Positions 27,411 to 36,386 are shown, numbered from the stretch's first letter. The stretch is DNA of 64,000 nucleotides from Halodurantibacterium daqingensis (GCF_042666235.1 NZ_JBHTFQ010000005.1:186001-250000), one strand, 5' to 3'. Notes: generated from the sequence alone by a model not told the origin. A program made the numbers and translations.

Positions 27411-28421
27411 TCAGCCGGCAGTCGGTTCGCTGTCGTTCACCTCGACCACAAAGCTGCCGTCGCGGATCGCGGCTTCCCGCTCGGCGATCAGATCCAGCGC
27501 GGCTTGGGGAATCCGGCCCTCGAAGCTGCCAAAGGGCGCAAGCGTGGCGCCGCCATACTGCATCATCGAATAGATGCCATAGTTCTCCGAAGTGAAGCTG
27601 CCCGCCTTCACCTTCTCGATTGCCGCCGCAAGCGTCGGCTCGAAATGCCAGAGCGCCGAAGCAACCACTGTGTCGGGATAGTCCGCCTGGGTGTCGATGA
27701 CGTTGCCGATGGCAAGGATACCGCGTTCCGCGGCCGCATCCGACACGCCGAAGCGTTCGGCGTACAGGATGTCGGCGCCGTTATCGATCATGGCGATGGC
27801 CGTTTCCTTGGCGCGCGGCGGATCGAACCACGACCCGATGAAGCTGACCTGGAAGGTGGCATCGGGGCGCATTTCGCGCACGCCGGCCATGAAGGCATGC
27901 ATCAGCCGGTTGACCTCGGGGATCGGAAAGCCGCCGACCATGCCGATATTGCCGGATTCCGTCATCGCCCCCGCAACGATTCCCGAGAGATACGAGGCAT
28001 CCTGAATGTAGTTGTCGAAGACGCCAAAGTTGCCCAGACTGCCGTCCGGCAGGAAGCTGGAGCCCATGAGGAAGGCGGTGTCGGGATAATCGGCGGCAAC
28101 CTCGCGCGCCTCCTGCTCGACCCCGAAGATCTCGCCCAGGATGAGGTCTGCCCCGCCCTCGGCATATTCGCGCATTACCCGCGGATAGTCGGTGTTCGAG
28201 ACGTTTTCGGAATAGCTGTATTCGATCTCACCCGCCTCTTGCGCGGCAAGGGCGGCAAGGTGGATACGGCTGACCCACTGCTGTTCGACCGGGACGGTAT
28301 AGATCCCCGCAACGCGGATCGGCCCCGACTGCGCCCGCAGCGGCAAGCCGAAGGCCAGCGCCGACAAGGCAGCACCTCCGGCAAGAATGTGACGGCGGGT
28401 TGGACGAAAGGTCATCGGCAT
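27411..28421 (-). CDS. BMP-family ABC substrate-binding protein
   Basis: 336 residues of the BMP/Med (PnrA-like) family. The N terminus has a Tat-like signal (PTRRHILAGGAALSALAFG), which suggests export in folded form. GIYTVPVEQQWVSRIHLA, GSSFLPDGSLGNFGVFDNYIQ and MVGGFPIPEVNRLMHAF are family-type stretches of the ligand cleft. Relatives bind purine nucleosides or, in proteobacteria, adenine and other nucleobases. It is first in an operon with an ATPase, two permeases and a cytosine-deaminase-like enzyme. GGAAG precedes the ATG; a second in-frame ATG lies 6 bases downstream. Confidence 0.88.
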   Translation of the reverse strand: MPMTFRPTRRHILAGGAALSALAFGLPLRAQSGPIRVAGIYTVPVEQQWVSRIHLAALAAQEAGEIEYSYSENVSNTDYPRVMREYAEGGADLILGEIFGVEQEAREVAADYPDTAFLMGSSFLPDGSLGNFGVFDNYIQDASYLSGIVAGAMTESGNIGMVGGFPIPEVNRLMHAFMAGVREMRPDATFQVSFIGSWFDPPRAKETAIAMIDNGADILYAERFGVSDAAAERGILAIGNVIDTQADYPDTVVASALWHFEPTLAAAIEKVKAGSFTSENYGIYSMMQYGGATLAPFGSFEGRIPQAALDLIAEREAAIRDGSFVVEVNDSEPTAG

Positions 28422-28517
28422 GGCGCTTCCTCTGAGTCGGTTTTCGGCAGAAAATCGGAAAGCGGGGAAAGATGAAACAGAAAACGCGCCTCATGCGCCT
28501 GCCCGGGCAGCATCTGC

Positions 28518-28546
28518 ATAATTAACAGGCACTGATGGGCAGGCAA
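28518..28546 (-). promoter_or_regulatory. Candidate promoter of the BMP/ABC/deaminase operon
   Basis: On the minus strand, TTGCCT (28541-28546) and AATTAT (28518-28523) are exactly 17 bases apart. The -10 sits in an AT-rich pocket, about 97 bases before the ATG. The leader between contains the palindrome CTGCCCGGGCAG (28498-28509), which may fold. No known riboswitch pattern was recognised in the leader. Confidence 0.5.
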
Positions 28547-28910
28547 GCATCCACCTGGTGGAGGAGATACCCCGCGGGTTGCAGAGCGGGGTCAGGACGC
28601 AACCCGGAACTGGACCTCGTGGAAACCGCCGGCCCGGATCCCGCTGTGCCTCGTGCCGACCGTTCAGTGACGCGCGCGTGGAATGGAGATCCGGCACCCG
28701 ACAGCGGCTGTTCACGTGATCGGCGGTAATGGCACGGATGATGCCGGGTCACCGGCCTTGATCCTGGCAGGGGGCTTGCGCCACGGCCATTCGGAAGCCA
28801 CCATCGCAGCACGTGCGGGACATGGCATGATCTGCCCGCCCGGGCTGGCCGACCCGGCTGTCGCCCGCGGCCAGGATCCGTTCCGCAGCGAAAGGCCCGC
28901 CGCGCAAGTC
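28547..28910. other. Intergenic region, no gene recognised
   Basis: A 364-base stretch between the promoter of the BMP operon and that of the tRNA gene. Short open frames exist on both strands, but none has a recognisable product, and their composition does not favour coding. Apart from a few small GC-rich inverted repeats nothing specific was seen. Confidence 0.6.
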
Positions 28911-28939
28911 TTGCACCGTGCCGCGGGACTTGCTACATG
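28911..28939 (+). promoter_or_regulatory. Candidate promoter of tRNA-Thr
   Basis: TTGCAC (28911-28916) and TACATG (28934-28939) are 17 bases apart, ending 14 bases before the tRNA 5' end. This is a good position for a tRNA promoter with a very short leader. Confidence 0.55.
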
Positions 28940-28953
28940 ACGTTCGCGTGTTT

Positions 28954-29029
28954 GCCCGGTTAGCTCAGAGGCCAGAGCTGCGCTTTTGTAAAGCGAGGGT
29001 CGGGGGTTCGACTCCCTCACCGGGCACCA
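28954..29029 (+). tRNA. tRNA-Thr (anticodon UGU)
   Basis: A 76-base cloverleaf with CCA encoded. The acceptor stem is GCCCGGT/ACCGGGC, the D stem GCTC/GAGC, the anticodon stem CGCT/AGCG with loop TTTGTAA, and the T arm GGGGG-TTCGACT-CCCTC. Positions 34-36 read TGT, pairing with ACA codons, so the tRNA carries threonine. The top pair of the anticodon stem is mismatched (G/A). Discriminator and CCA follow directly. Confidence 0.93.
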
Positions 29030-29155
29030 TTCCCTCTCTTGCGGACGGAAGTCTGCCGCCTCTGCGCGGTTTCCCGGGTCGAAACCCGGGCACGGCAACA
29101 GGTTTTCCTCCTCGCCAAAGACGATCGAGCCGGAGCGATTTCCCCGTGCTGGCGG

Positions 29156-29632
29156 TCAACATCCGGAGGCAGGGCCCGATTGCGCGATCAGCTGCCGCAG
29201 CAGCCCGTCGAGCCGGGCCGCCAGATCCGGGCCCAACATGTTCCGCAACTCCCGGTCATGGGCCAGCGCCCGCTGGCCAAGCTCCTCGAACAGATTCCGG
29301 CCCTTGTCGCTCAGCGACAGGATCTCGGCGCGCCCATCCTCGGGGCTTGGCGCCCGCATCAGCAAGCCCTCGGCCTCGAGCGCAGCAACCGCGCGGCTCA
29401 CCCGGGTTTTCTCGACATGCGAGATCCGGCAGATATCCCGCGCCGTCATCGCGCCGAACTTGCCCAGATTGGCAACCACGCGCCACTGGGTGCGCGTCAT
29501 CCCGTAATCGTCGCGATAGATGCGCTGGAACGAACGTGACGTCGCCTCGGCCGCCTGATTGAGAAGATAGGGCAGGAAGTGCTCCAGATCGAAGGCGGTT
29601 GAACTGCCGGTGGGCGGGGCGACGGGCTGCAT
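29156..29632 (-). CDS. MarR-family regulator, likely repressor of homogentisate genes
   Basis: 158 residues with the MarR winged helix: MTRTQWRVVANLGKFGAMTARDIC, recognition helix VEKTRVSRAVAALEAEGLL and wing APSPEDGRAEILSLSDKGRNL. It resembles HmgR/HpaR-type regulators of aromatic catabolism. The ATG at 29632 is preceded by GGAGG; the open frame extends upstream without similarity. It is divergent from hmgA, and an 8+8 palindrome lies in the shared intergenic region inside the hmgA promoter, which makes local repression relieved by a pathway intermediate the obvious model. Inducer identity is inference. Confidence 0.87.
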   Translation of the reverse strand: MQPVAPPTGSSTAFDLEHFLPYLLNQAAEATSRSFQRIYRDDYGMTRTQWRVVANLGKFGAMTARDICRISHVEKTRVSRAVAALEAEGLLMRAPSPEDGRAEILSLSDKGRNLFEELGQRALAHDRELRNMLGPDLAARLDGLLRQLIAQSGPASGC

Positions 29633-29732
29633 GGGGCCTCCATATCTGTGCCGGACGAGCCTGCCACAGGACGCCGCGGCTGTCACCCGGGCGCCTTGCC
29701 GCGCCCCAACAGCCTTGCCCGCCAGGCGGCGC

Positions 29733-29761
29733 TTGACATGGTTGCATTTGCAACCAATGCT
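29733..29761 (+). promoter_or_regulatory. hmgA promoter with embedded palindromic operator
   Basis: A consensus -35 TTGACA (29733-29738) and a -10 AATGCT (29756-29761) with a 17-base spacer. The spacer is filled by the perfect inverted repeat TGGTTGCA-TT-TGCAACCA (29739-29756). MarR proteins bind such palindromes, and a protein here would block RNA polymerase. The ATG of hmgA is 25 bases past the -10. Confidence 0.75.
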
Positions 29762-29785
29762 CGTCCAACCGCGAGAGGAGGAGAC

Positions 29786-31141
29786 ATGACCCGCCATTCC
29801 CTGCCCCACGGCATGATCCGCGCCGCAACGACACTGGGCACATGCGAAGGCTACATGCCCGGCTTCGGCAATGACTTCGAGACCGAGGCCCTGCCGGGCG
29901 CGCTGCCACAAGGCCAGAACAGCCCGCAGAAATGCAACTACGGGCTTTATGCCGAACAGCTTTCAGGCTCGGCCTTTACCAGGCCCCAACCGGAACGCAC
30001 CTGGTGCTACCGGATCCGCCCCAGCGTCAAGCACACGGCGCGGTTTGACCGGATCGACCTGCCGCACTGGAAGTCGGCCCCCCATGTGCTGCCCGATGTC
30101 ATCAGCCTCGGCCAGTACCGCTGGGACCCGGTCCCGCATGCCGACCAGCCGCTGACCTGGATCACCGGGATGCGCACGGTCACGACCGCGGGCGATGTGA
30201 ACACCCAGACCGGCATGGCGGCGCATGTCTATCTGGTGACCCGCTCGATGGAGGACAGCTATTTCTACTCGGCGGATGGCGAGCTTCTGGTTGTCCCGCA
30301 GGAGGGCCGGCTGCGCTTTTGCACCGAACTGGGCGTGATCGACCTCGAGCCGAAGGAAATCGCGATCCTGCCGCGCGGACTGGTGTATCGGGTCGAGGTT
30401 CTGGAAGGTCCGTGCCGGGGCTTTGTCTGCGAAAATTACGGCGTTCCCTTCACCTTGCCGCACCGCGGTCCGATCGGGGCCAACTGTCTGGCCAATCCGC
30501 GCGATTTCAAGACGCCCGTCGCCGCCTTCGAGGACCGCGAGACGGCGTCCGAGGTCATCCTGAAATGGTGCGGCCAGTTCCACCGCACCCGCATCGGCCA
30601 GTCGCCTCTTGATGTCGTGGCCTGGCACGGAAACTACGCCCCGTTCAAATACGATCTGCGCAGCTATTCGCCGGTCGGAGCGATCCTGTTCGATCACCCC
30701 GATCCGTCGATCTTCACCGTTCTGACTGCGCCGTCCGGGCTGGAAGGCACCGCGAATATCGACTTCGTGCTGTTCCGCGAACGCTGGATGGTGGCCGAGC
30801 ACAGCTTCCGCCCGCCCTGGTACCACAAGAACGTCATGTCGGAGCTGATGGGCAACATCTATGGCATCTATGACGCCAAGCCCAAGGGCTTCGTGCCCGG
30901 CGGCATGTCGCTGCACAACTGCATGCTGCCGCATGGGCCGGACCGGACGGCCTTTGAAGGGGCCTCGAACGCGGAACTGAAGCCCGAGAAGCTGGACGAG
31001 ACGATGTCCTTCATGTTCGAGACCCGCTTTCCCCAGCATCTTACGGAATGGGCAGCAAAAAGCGCGCCGCTGCAAGAGGACTACATCGACTGCTGGGACA
31101 GCCTGGCGAAGAAGTTCGACGGCACCCCCGGTGTCAAGTAG
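29786..31141 (+). CDS. hmgA: Homogentisate 1,2-dioxygenase
   Basis: 451 residues, the normal family length. The iron ligands His347 (WYHKN), Glu353 (MSE) and His383 (LPHGPD) have the same spacing as in the human enzyme, and His304 (FDHPDPS) matches its catalytic base. The N terminus GYMPGFGNDFETEALPGALP is family-typical. It opens the aromatic ring of homogentisate to maleylacetoacetate, the central step in tyrosine and phenylalanine breakdown. AGGAGGAG precedes the ATG at 29786. It is followed 44 bases later by fahA. Confidence 0.96.
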   Translation: MTRHSLPHGMIRAATTLGTCEGYMPGFGNDFETEALPGALPQGQNSPQKCNYGLYAEQLSGSAFTRPQPERTWCYRIRPSVKHTARFDRIDLPHWKSAPHVLPDVISLGQYRWDPVPHADQPLTWITGMRTVTTAGDVNTQTGMAAHVYLVTRSMEDSYFYSADGELLVVPQEGRLRFCTELGVIDLEPKEIAILPRGLVYRVEVLEGPCRGFVCENYGVPFTLPHRGPIGANCLANPRDFKTPVAAFEDRETASEVILKWCGQFHRTRIGQSPLDVVAWHGNYAPFKYDLRSYSPVGAILFDHPDPSIFTVLTAPSGLEGTANIDFVLFRERWMVAEHSFRPPWYHKNVMSELMGNIYGIYDAKPKGFVPGGMSLHNCMLPHGPDRTAFEGASNAELKPEKLDETMSFMFETRFPQHLTEWAAKSAPLQEDYIDCWDSLAKKFDGTPGVK

Positions 31142-31185
31142 TCCCCCGCGCCCTGCCGGATGATCGCCACAGGAAAAGAACCTGC

Positions 31186-32463
31186 ATGCCACTTTTGCCT
31201 TCCTGGATCGACAGCGCCAATCGCGCGGATACGCCGTTCCCATTGAACAACCTGCCCTGCGGGGTGTTTTCCGACACCGATCCCACCCCCCGCTGCGGCG
31301 TGGCGATCGGCGACATGATCCTCGATGTGGCTGCGTTGGAACAGGCGGGAATTCTGGCGCTGGCCGGCGGGCCCTATTTCACCGCACCGCGGTGGAACGG
31401 CTTCATGGCGGCGGGCTCCGAGGCCTGGGCCGCATTGCGCGCGCGGTTGCAATCCCTGCTGCGGGAGGGCGCCGCCGAGCGGGACAATATCCGGCCGCAC
31501 CTTGTTCCGCAGGTGCGGACCAGGATGCACATGCCCTTCGAAGTGGCTGAATTCACGGATTTCTATGCCGGGCGCCACCACGCCTTCAACGTGGGCACCA
31601 TGTTTCGGGGACCCGAAAATGCCCTGCCTGCGAACTGGCTGCACATGCCCGTGGGCTACAACGGCCGCGCCTCCTCGGTGGTCGTTTCCGGCACGCCGGT
31701 GCGCCGGCCCTGGGGCCAGATCAAGGCACCAGACGAGGCGGCACCCCGCTTTGCGCCGTCGGCCAGGTTCGATTTCGAGCTTGAGCTGGGCGCTGTTGTC
31801 GGCCTGCCGTCGCAGTCCGGGCACCCCGTGTCCGTGGCCGAAGCGGACGGGATGATCTTCGGCTATGTGCTGCTCAACGACTGGTCGGCGCGCGACATTC
31901 AGGCCTGGGAGTATCAGCCGCTGGGGCCGTTCCAGTCAAAGGCCACCGCCACCACCATTTCTCCCTGGATCGTCACCCGCGCTGCCCTCGCCCCCTGGCG
32001 GGTGGCCACACCAGACCGCAGCGTACCGCTCCTTCCCTATCTGCACGAGCCCGGCCCGCTGCTTTACGATATCGAACTTGAGGTTGCATTGACACCGCGC
32101 GGCGGCAGCGAGAAGGTAGTCTGCCGCACCAACTCCCGCGAGATGTATTATGCAGCGGCCCAGCAACTTGCCCATCATGCCAGCAGCGGTTGCCCGATGC
32201 GCTGCGGAGATCTGCTCGGCTCGGGAACCATCTCGGGCCCGGGTCCGGACAGCCGCGGCTGCCTGCTGGAACTGTCCTGGGGCGGCACGCAGCCGGTGCA
32301 GATCGGAGAGGGCCGCGTGCGGCGCTTTCTCGAAGACCACGACACCGTCACGCTGCGCGGCTATCTTCACGCCGATGATCACATGATCGGCTTTGGCGAC
32401 TGCACCGGCACCGTTCTGCCCGCGCTGGATGATCCCTATGCGCGCCCGGCCCCGCCTCCCTGA
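31186..32463 (+). CDS. fahA: Fumarylacetoacetase
   Basis: 425 residues, the full family length. The metal ligands are visible as Asp125 (TDFYAG), Glu198 and Glu200 (FDFELELG) and Asp231 (LLNDWSARDIQAWEY). His132 matches the catalytic base. NWLHMPVGYNGRASSVVVSG is almost identical to the family signature. The enzyme hydrolyses fumarylacetoacetate to fumarate and acetoacetate, the last step of tyrosine catabolism. AGGAAAAG lies 8 bases before the ATG. It forms an operon with hmgA. The isomerase that should act between them is not in the window. Confidence 0.95.
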   Translation: MPLLPSWIDSANRADTPFPLNNLPCGVFSDTDPTPRCGVAIGDMILDVAALEQAGILALAGGPYFTAPRWNGFMAAGSEAWAALRARLQSLLREGAAERDNIRPHLVPQVRTRMHMPFEVAEFTDFYAGRHHAFNVGTMFRGPENALPANWLHMPVGYNGRASSVVVSGTPVRRPWGQIKAPDEAAPRFAPSARFDFELELGAVVGLPSQSGHPVSVAEADGMIFGYVLLNDWSARDIQAWEYQPLGPFQSKATATTISPWIVTRAALAPWRVATPDRSVPLLPYLHEPGPLLYDIELEVALTPRGGSEKVVCRTNSREMYYAAAQQLAHHASSGCPMRCGDLLGSGTISGPGPDSRGCLLELSWGGTQPVQIGEGRVRRFLEDHDTVTLRGYLHADDHMIGFGDCTGTVLPALDDPYARPAPPP

Positions 32464-32702
32464 CCGGCCCGGCACCGCTTTAAGGCGATCAGGGCTGGTG
32501 CCCGCGGCGCCATGGCACTGCGGCCAGCGGCGGCGCCTGCCAACCCGCTGACGGCCTGCCACCGGGGATTGAGCGTTGCGTCACCTGCTCGCGTCAGGGC
32601 TTTCGCCGAACCAGGCACGGCGCTAGGCTTTGCGCGGCTGTTACACCCGGCGTCGATGATCGGGCCACAGCTTTCCTGTGTCGCATAGTCCAAGAGGTGC
32701 CC

Positions 32703-34673
32703 ATGTCGTTTTCCCTGTCCCGCCGGAGCTTTCTGATGACCGGCGCCGCTGCTGGCGGCGTCGTGCTGTTGCACCCCTATTCGGCGCGGGCCAGCGCGGG
32801 CCAGGCGCATCTGCGCATCCTGTCCACCACCGATCTGCACTGCCATGTTCACCCCTACGACTATTACGCCGACCGCGAGAACGACACGATGGGCCTCGCC
32901 CGAACGGCGGCCATTGTCGCAGCCATCCGGGCCGAGGCGACCAACACGTTGATGGTCGATAACGGCGACTATCTTCAGGGGAACCCGATGGGCGACTACA
33001 TGGCCTATGCCCGGGGCATGGAGGATGGCGTCGTGCACCCGGTGATCGCCGGGATGAACGCGCTTGGCTATGACGCGGGCACGCTGGGCAACCACGAGTT
33101 CAACTATGGCGTCGCGTTCATGGACAAGGTGAATGCCGGCGCAGACTTCCCGATCGTCTGCGCGAATTTTGCCCGCAGCCTTGGCGCTGATCCCCTTGCC
33201 GACGACCTGCACCTTGCGCCCTATGTGATCCTTGACCGCGAGATCGTGGACGGGGCCGGGGCGCGGCATCCGATCCGCGTCGGCATCATCGGCTTTGTGC
33301 CGCCGCAGATCATGCGCTGGGACGCGGGGCATCTGGTGGGCTCCTTCGAGGCGCGCGACATCCTCGAGGCGGCCCGCGCCTGGGTGCCGGTGATGCGGGA
33401 GGAAGGCGCCGATCTCATCGTCGCGCTGGCCCATTCCGGAATCTCGGACGCGCCCGAAACCCCGATGATGGAAAACGCGGCCCTGCACCTTGCCGGAATC
33501 GACGGGATCGACGCGGTGGTGGCCGGACATAATCACAGGGTCTGGCCCTCGGATGATTTCGAGGGCCCGGGCATCGACCGCGACCGCGGCACGCTGAACG
33601 GCAAGCCGGCCACCATGGCCGGGTTCTGGGGCTCGCATCTTGGCACCATCGATCTGATGCTGGAACGCGAGGGCGACGGCTGGCGCATCGCCGCCTTCGA
33701 ATCCGACGCCCGCCCGATCTTCGAGCGAACCGAGGACCGCAGCATCAGGCCCCTGGTCGAGGATCATGCGCCAGTGATCGCCGCAACCGACGCGCTGCAC
33801 GACGAAACGCTGGATTATGTCCGCGCCGAAGTGGGGCAAAGCACCGCGCCGCTTCATTCCTATTTCGCGCTGGTGGCTGATGATCCGTCCGTGCAGATCG
33901 TGAGCCTGGCGCAAACCTGGTATCTGCGCCAGCTTCTGCAAGGAACGGAACATGAAGGCCTGCCGATCCTGTCGGCGGCGGCGCCGTTCAAATCCGGCGG
34001 CCGGGGTGGTCCGGACTATTACACCGACGTTGCCGCAGGACCGGTCGCGATCAAGAACGTGGCCGATCTCTATCTTTATCCCAACACGCTGCAGGCCGTG
34101 CGGATCACCGGTGCGCAGGTGAAGGACTGGTTGGAACGCTCGGCCGGGATCTTCAACCAGATCACCCCCGGCGCCCCGGATCAACCGCTGATCAACCCCG
34201 AATTTCCGGCCTACAATTTCGACACGATCGACGGGGTGACCTACCGGATCGATGTGACACAGCCGGCACGCTTCGACCGCGACGGCACCCTGGTGGACGA
34301 GACGGCGCATCGGATCATCGACCTTGCCCATGACGGGCGACCGATCGATCCGGCGCAGGAGTTCATCGTCGCAACCAACAACTATCGCGCCTCGGGCGGC
34401 GGCAATTTCCCGGGCGCCGACGGCGCCAGTGTGATCCTTGCCGCCCCCGACACCAACCGCGACGTGATCGTGCGCTATATCGTTTCCGAAGGCACGATTT
34501 CGCCTGCGGCCGACGGCAACTGGCAGCTTGCGCCGGCGGGCGGGGCAACGGTTCTGTTCGACAGCGGGCCAAGCGCCGCGGCCTATCTGGACGACATCCG
34601 CGCCCGCGGCGTGCAGATCGAGGAGGCAGGCCCGGGTGACGACGGCTTCGCCCGTTTCCGCATCACGCTTTAG
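32703..34673 (+). CDS. cpdB: 2',3'-cyclic-nucleotide 2'-phosphodiesterase/3'-nucleotidase (CpdB-like)
   Basis: 656 residues, close to CpdB length. A Tat-type signal (LSRRSFLMTGAAAGG, residues 6-20) directs export. The calcineurin-like metallophosphatase domain (about 35-340) shows the metal motifs STTDLHCH, VDNGDYLQG, GNHEFNYG and VAGHNH. The C-terminal 5'-nucleotidase domain (about 380-640) carries the substrate-binding FKSGGRGG and NNYRASGGGNFPG segments. It degrades 2',3'-cyclic nucleotides and 3'-nucleotides in the periplasm, for phosphate and nucleoside scavenging. AAGAGG lies 5 bases before the ATG at 32703. It stands alone. Confidence 0.88.
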   Translation: MSFSLSRRSFLMTGAAAGGVVLLHPYSARASAGQAHLRILSTTDLHCHVHPYDYYADRENDTMGLARTAAIVAAIRAEATNTLMVDNGDYLQGNPMGDYMAYARGMEDGVVHPVIAGMNALGYDAGTLGNHEFNYGVAFMDKVNAGADFPIVCANFARSLGADPLADDLHLAPYVILDREIVDGAGARHPIRVGIIGFVPPQIMRWDAGHLVGSFEARDILEAARAWVPVMREEGADLIVALAHSGISDAPETPMMENAALHLAGIDGIDAVVAGHNHRVWPSDDFEGPGIDRDRGTLNGKPATMAGFWGSHLGTIDLMLEREGDGWRIAAFESDARPIFERTEDRSIRPLVEDHAPVIAATDALHDETLDYVRAEVGQSTAPLHSYFALVADDPSVQIVSLAQTWYLRQLLQGTEHEGLPILSAAAPFKSGGRGGPDYYTDVAAGPVAIKNVADLYLYPNTLQAVRITGAQVKDWLERSAGIFNQITPGAPDQPLINPEFPAYNFDTIDGVTYRIDVTQPARFDRDGTLVDETAHRIIDLAHDGRPIDPAQEFIVATNNYRASGGGNFPGADGASVILAAPDTNRDVIVRYIVSEGTISPAADGNWQLAPAGGATVLFDSGPSAAAYLDDIRARGVQIEEAGPGDDGFARFRITL

Positions 34674-34739
34674 GCCCCGGGGCGGCGGCGCAGGACGCGG
34701 CCGCCCGGAACAGCCGCGCCGCGGGACGGCGACCGTTGG

Positions 34740-36386
34740 TCACGGCGGATCCGCGCTGCGCAGCGGCAGATCATCCTCGGGCGAGACATTGTGCCGCTCG
34801 ATCATGCGATGAACCCGCGGCTGGTCGGGGCCGCGATGCAGCGCCAGGATGCGCTCCGAGACCGCGATATCGGCCTTGGTCCGGCGCAGGTTGTGGCGCA
34901 GGTATTCATCCCAGGTTGCGACGTGGTAGCTTTCCGACCACAGCTCCGGCTCTTCCAGATCGCGCAGCAGCGCCCAGTTGCGCGCCCCGTCGCGGCGCCG
35001 GATGCGGCGGCGTTCGCCCATCGCCGCCAGAAATGCCGGCACGTCGGCCTGGTCGATCCGGTAGTCGATCATCACCATGATCGGACCGCTGCGCCCGCGC
35101 ATGTCCAGCCGCAGGACCGGTTCGCGAAAGCGGCCGGCCGGGTCCAGATCCAGCGTGCCAAACTGCGGGACCGGCACCCAGAGGCCCAGCACCGCCCCCA
35201 GCCCCAGCCCGGCCGCCGAACCGATCAGCGCCACATCCACCCCCTGCGCACTGGCCACCACGCCCCAGATCCAGGCCCCTGCGGCAAGCCCGCCGAAGGT
35301 CGCCATCTGATAAAGCGCAAGCGCACGCCCCACCACCCAGCGCGGTGTCGACAGCTGAACGGTCACGTTGAACAGCGACAGCGCCAGCACCCAGGCCGCA
35401 CCGGCCGGCAGCATCGCCAGCACGCTCAGCCAGAGCGTGTGGCTTTGCGACAGGGCCGCCGCGGCCAGCGCCATCGCCAGAAAGGCGATCTGCACGATCC
35501 GTTCGTTCGCCAGCGTCGCCCGCAGCCAGGGGTTCAGCAACGCGCCGCCGATTGCCCCGAGGCCGAAGGCGCCCAGCAAGAGGCCATAGAGAAACGACCC
35601 GCCGCCGATCATGTCGCGCACCACCAACGGCAAGAGCGCCAGAACGGAGGCTCCGGTCAGCCCAAAGAAAAGGCCTCGCGCCAGCACCCGCAGCAGGTTC
35701 GGCGACAGTGCGACATAGCGCAGCCCTGCGCCCATGGCGGGAACGAAGCCTTCGCGCGGGGCAAGGCGCGGCCGGGTCTCGGGCCGCCAGCGGAACAGCG
35801 CCGCGATCAGGGGCACATAGCTGGCCGCGTTGAAGGCAAAGGCGGCCGCCGCACCCAGCGTCGCCACGATCAGCCCGCCCGCCGCCGGGCCGATGCTGCG
35901 CATGAGGTTGAAGCCCACGCTGTTCAGCGACACCGCTGCCGGAAGATCGTCCCGGCTTACGAGATCGCCCATCGAGGCCTGCCATGAGGGATTGTGCAGC
36001 GCCCCACCGGCGCCGATCAGGAAGGTGAAGGCCAGCAGCAGCCGGGGGGTGAGCCCGCCCATCCAGGCGGTGACCGCCAGCGCGACCGAGACCAGAAGCA
36101 TCAGAACCTGCGCCAGCAGCATGATCCGCCGCCGGTCAAAACTGTCGGCCAACGCGCCCGAGGCCATCGCAAACAGCATCACCGGCAGCGTCGTCGTGGT
36201 CTGGACCAGCGCGATCAGCGTTGGAGACGGCGTGAGCAGCGTCATCGCCCAGGCCGCGCCGACCCCCTGCACCAGTCCGCCCAGATTGGACACAAGCGTC
36301 GCCGTCCACAACGTGCGGAAAGCCGGATGTCGGAACGGCGCAAAGGCAGAGCGTGGCTGGGCCAATTCGGACCCCTTGTTCTTCAT
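34740..36386 (-). CDS. MFS transporter (MFS_3 / EntS-like) with C-terminal monooxygenase-like domain
   Basis: 548 residues. Residues about 15-410 form 11-12 TM helices, with SGALADSFDRRRIMLLAQ as the MFS loop 2-3 motif. A soluble C-terminal region (about 430-530; MVMIDYRIDQADVPAFLAAMGE and ESYHVATWDEYLRHNLR) resembles an antibiotic-biosynthesis-monooxygenase fold and is typical of the 'transmembrane secretion effector' group. Exporters of this type include the enterobactin exporter EntS. The cargo is unknown and no siderophore genes are nearby. The start at 36386 begins MKNKGSELAQ; a longer frame upstream lacks similarity. Confidence 0.82.
   Translation of the reverse strand: MKNKGSELAQPRSAFAPFRHPAFRTLWTATLVSNLGGLVQGVGAAWAMTLLTPSPTLIALVQTTTTLPVMLFAMASGALADSFDRRRIMLLAQVLMLLVSVALAVTAWMGGLTPRLLLAFTFLIGAGGALHNPSWQASMGDLVSRDDLPAAVSLNSVGFNLMRSIGPAAGGLIVATLGAAAAFAFNAASYVPLIAALFRWRPETRPRLAPREGFVPAMGAGLRYVALSPNLLRVLARGLFFGLTGASVLALLPLVVRDMIGGGSFLYGLLLGAFGLGAIGGALLNPWLRATLANERIVQIAFLAMALAAAALSQSHTLWLSVLAMLPAGAAWVLALSLFNVTVQLSTPRWVVGRALALYQMATFGGLAAGAWIWGVVASAQGVDVALIGSAAGLGLGAVLGLWVPVPQFGTLDLDPAGRFREPVLRLDMRGRSGPIMVMIDYRIDQADVPAFLAAMGERRRIRRRDGARNWALLRDLEEPELWSESYHVATWDEYLRHNLRRTKADIAVSERILALHRGPDQPRVHRMIERHNVSPEDDLPLRSADPP

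Noticed and set aside
25247..27595. 782-residue plus-strand frame across the ABC permease and ATPase genes
   Set aside because: Shadow of two well-supported minus-strand genes.
28422..28517. Possible riboswitch in the leader of the BMP/ABC operon
   Set aside because: Only the palindrome CTGCCCGGGCAG and a small GCGC hairpin are seen. No match to purine, xanthine or other known aptamer patterns was recognised by eye.
29073..29090. CCCGGGT-CGAA-ACCCGGG, resembling a tRNA T arm
   Set aside because: No acceptor, D or anticodon arms accompany it, and no T tract follows, so neither a second tRNA nor a firm terminator can be called.
28712..29098. Minus-strand open frame containing CPVRESNPRPSLYKSAA
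   Set aside because: This is the complement of the tRNA-Thr gene, a well-known type of spurious annotated protein, not a real gene.
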